Source of the DNA: Psoroptes ovis | Taxonomy: Eukaryota; Arthropoda; Arachnida; Sarcoptiformes; Psoroptidae | Direction: 5' to 3' | Length of the DNA stretch: 64,000 nt | Assembly (NCBI GenBank): GCA_002943765.1 | Contig: PQWQ01000014.1 | Coordinates: forward strand, 1,302,001-1,366,000 | Shown: positions 63,458 to 64,000 of the stretch, in pieces | How the letters are laid out: every line of letters begins with the position of its first letter | Position numbering within the stretch: position 1 is the stretch's first letter | Notes under the pieces: generated by a model | Databases searched by the model: none | Told to the model about the DNA's origin: nothing | Seen by the model: only the letters and a program-made list of their open reading frames with translations | Made by a program: the position numbers and the translations under genes

Positions 63458-64000
63458 TATATGCAATAAACGCACATGCACACACACACACACACAAACA
63501 TTTCATATATTCATTGACCTTAAAAGTGTTTATATTCATATCGATCATTTTATGATTTCTTTTTCACTGAACCAAATATAAATACATTCAAATTAAATTG
63601 AATTTTTTGAGATGAAAAAAAAAACAAATTTTCACAAAATATTTTCACGAAGAAAAATGAAATAAATGAGAGGTAAAAAACGATCAACGACATTACACAT
63701 CTTGTCAAATATCGAAATCAATATCAAATGGTAAATATCGCCAAGAAAAAAAAAATTTAAAATCACCACCATCATTTGTAAATGTGACAACGATAAAAAT
63801 CAAAAGCCACACATGTGTTTTGCTTTGCTTTGCTTGTATAATTAGCCACCGGGCATAAATTTGTATCGCTTCTCTACAAACAAAATTTCTTGTGTTGTTA
63901 TCAAAAGAAAAATTTGATTATTCCACTTTTGCAAAAGAAATTAACAAAAATTTAAAATTTTTTAATTTCATTTCATTTCATTCTTCTATAATTGAATTTA
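63458..64000. other. Gene-free tail of the window
   Basis: It holds an AC microsatellite (about 63476-63496) and AT-rich sequence. No gene is supported before the window ends. Confidence 0.5.

Overview
The window is AT-rich animal nuclear DNA. It has short introns (81-136 bp) with GT...AG ends, many GAAT/ATT/AC microsatellites, and one gene whose protein is packed with Asn, Gln, Ser and Asp runs. This best fits a small-genome arthropod, and I think an acariform mite (dust or itch mite lineage). That placement is an inference from style, not from a marker gene.

Layout. Positions 1 to about 55,290 contain no host protein gene that I can support. This desert holds simple repeats, isolated hairpins and two classes of transposable element. 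The first class is 18 copies (17 in the desert, one downstream of the gene) of a very small (70-81 bp) hairpin MITE. Its termini read TTAGGTTGTCCGAAAAGTTC, and most copies sit between TA duplications, as in mariner elements. I divide them by interior sequence. Class A carries CTACGATATAATCGG. Class B carries GCTTAATCAATAGAGTTGC next to a GGCCAGAAC arm. Class C is a near-perfect palindrome. The second class is a complete 3,574-bp LTR retroelement at 29204-32777 on the minus strand, with two identical 382-bp LTRs and a TG...CA structure. Its single intact 894-codon ORF is BEL/Pao Gag plus aspartic protease. It has no reverse transcriptase, RNase H or integrase, so it is a non-autonomous Gag-protease element. 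Two further candidate non-mariner MITEs have visible target duplications (10085-10308 and 11150-11218).

Positions 55295-62938 (+) hold one four-exon gene. Joining three long open frames and one short last exon at in-phase splice sites gives a 2,436-residue protein with 12 widely spaced C2H2 zinc fingers. Six of them share an unusual CNKYFL(R/K)xHK core. It has basic nuclear localisation stretches and acidic and homopolymeric linkers, and is most likely a DNA-binding transcriptional regulator. Positions 62939-64000 are 3' flank with a poly(A) signal and one more MITE.

The desert upstream of a large developmental-type regulator may hold its cis-regulatory DNA and unseen 5' exons. One cluster of three CRE-like sites spaced exactly 11 bp apart is noted. 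The most unusual items are the Gag-protease-only retroelement with a duplicated novel C-terminal region, and the swarm of uniform 80-bp hairpin MITEs.
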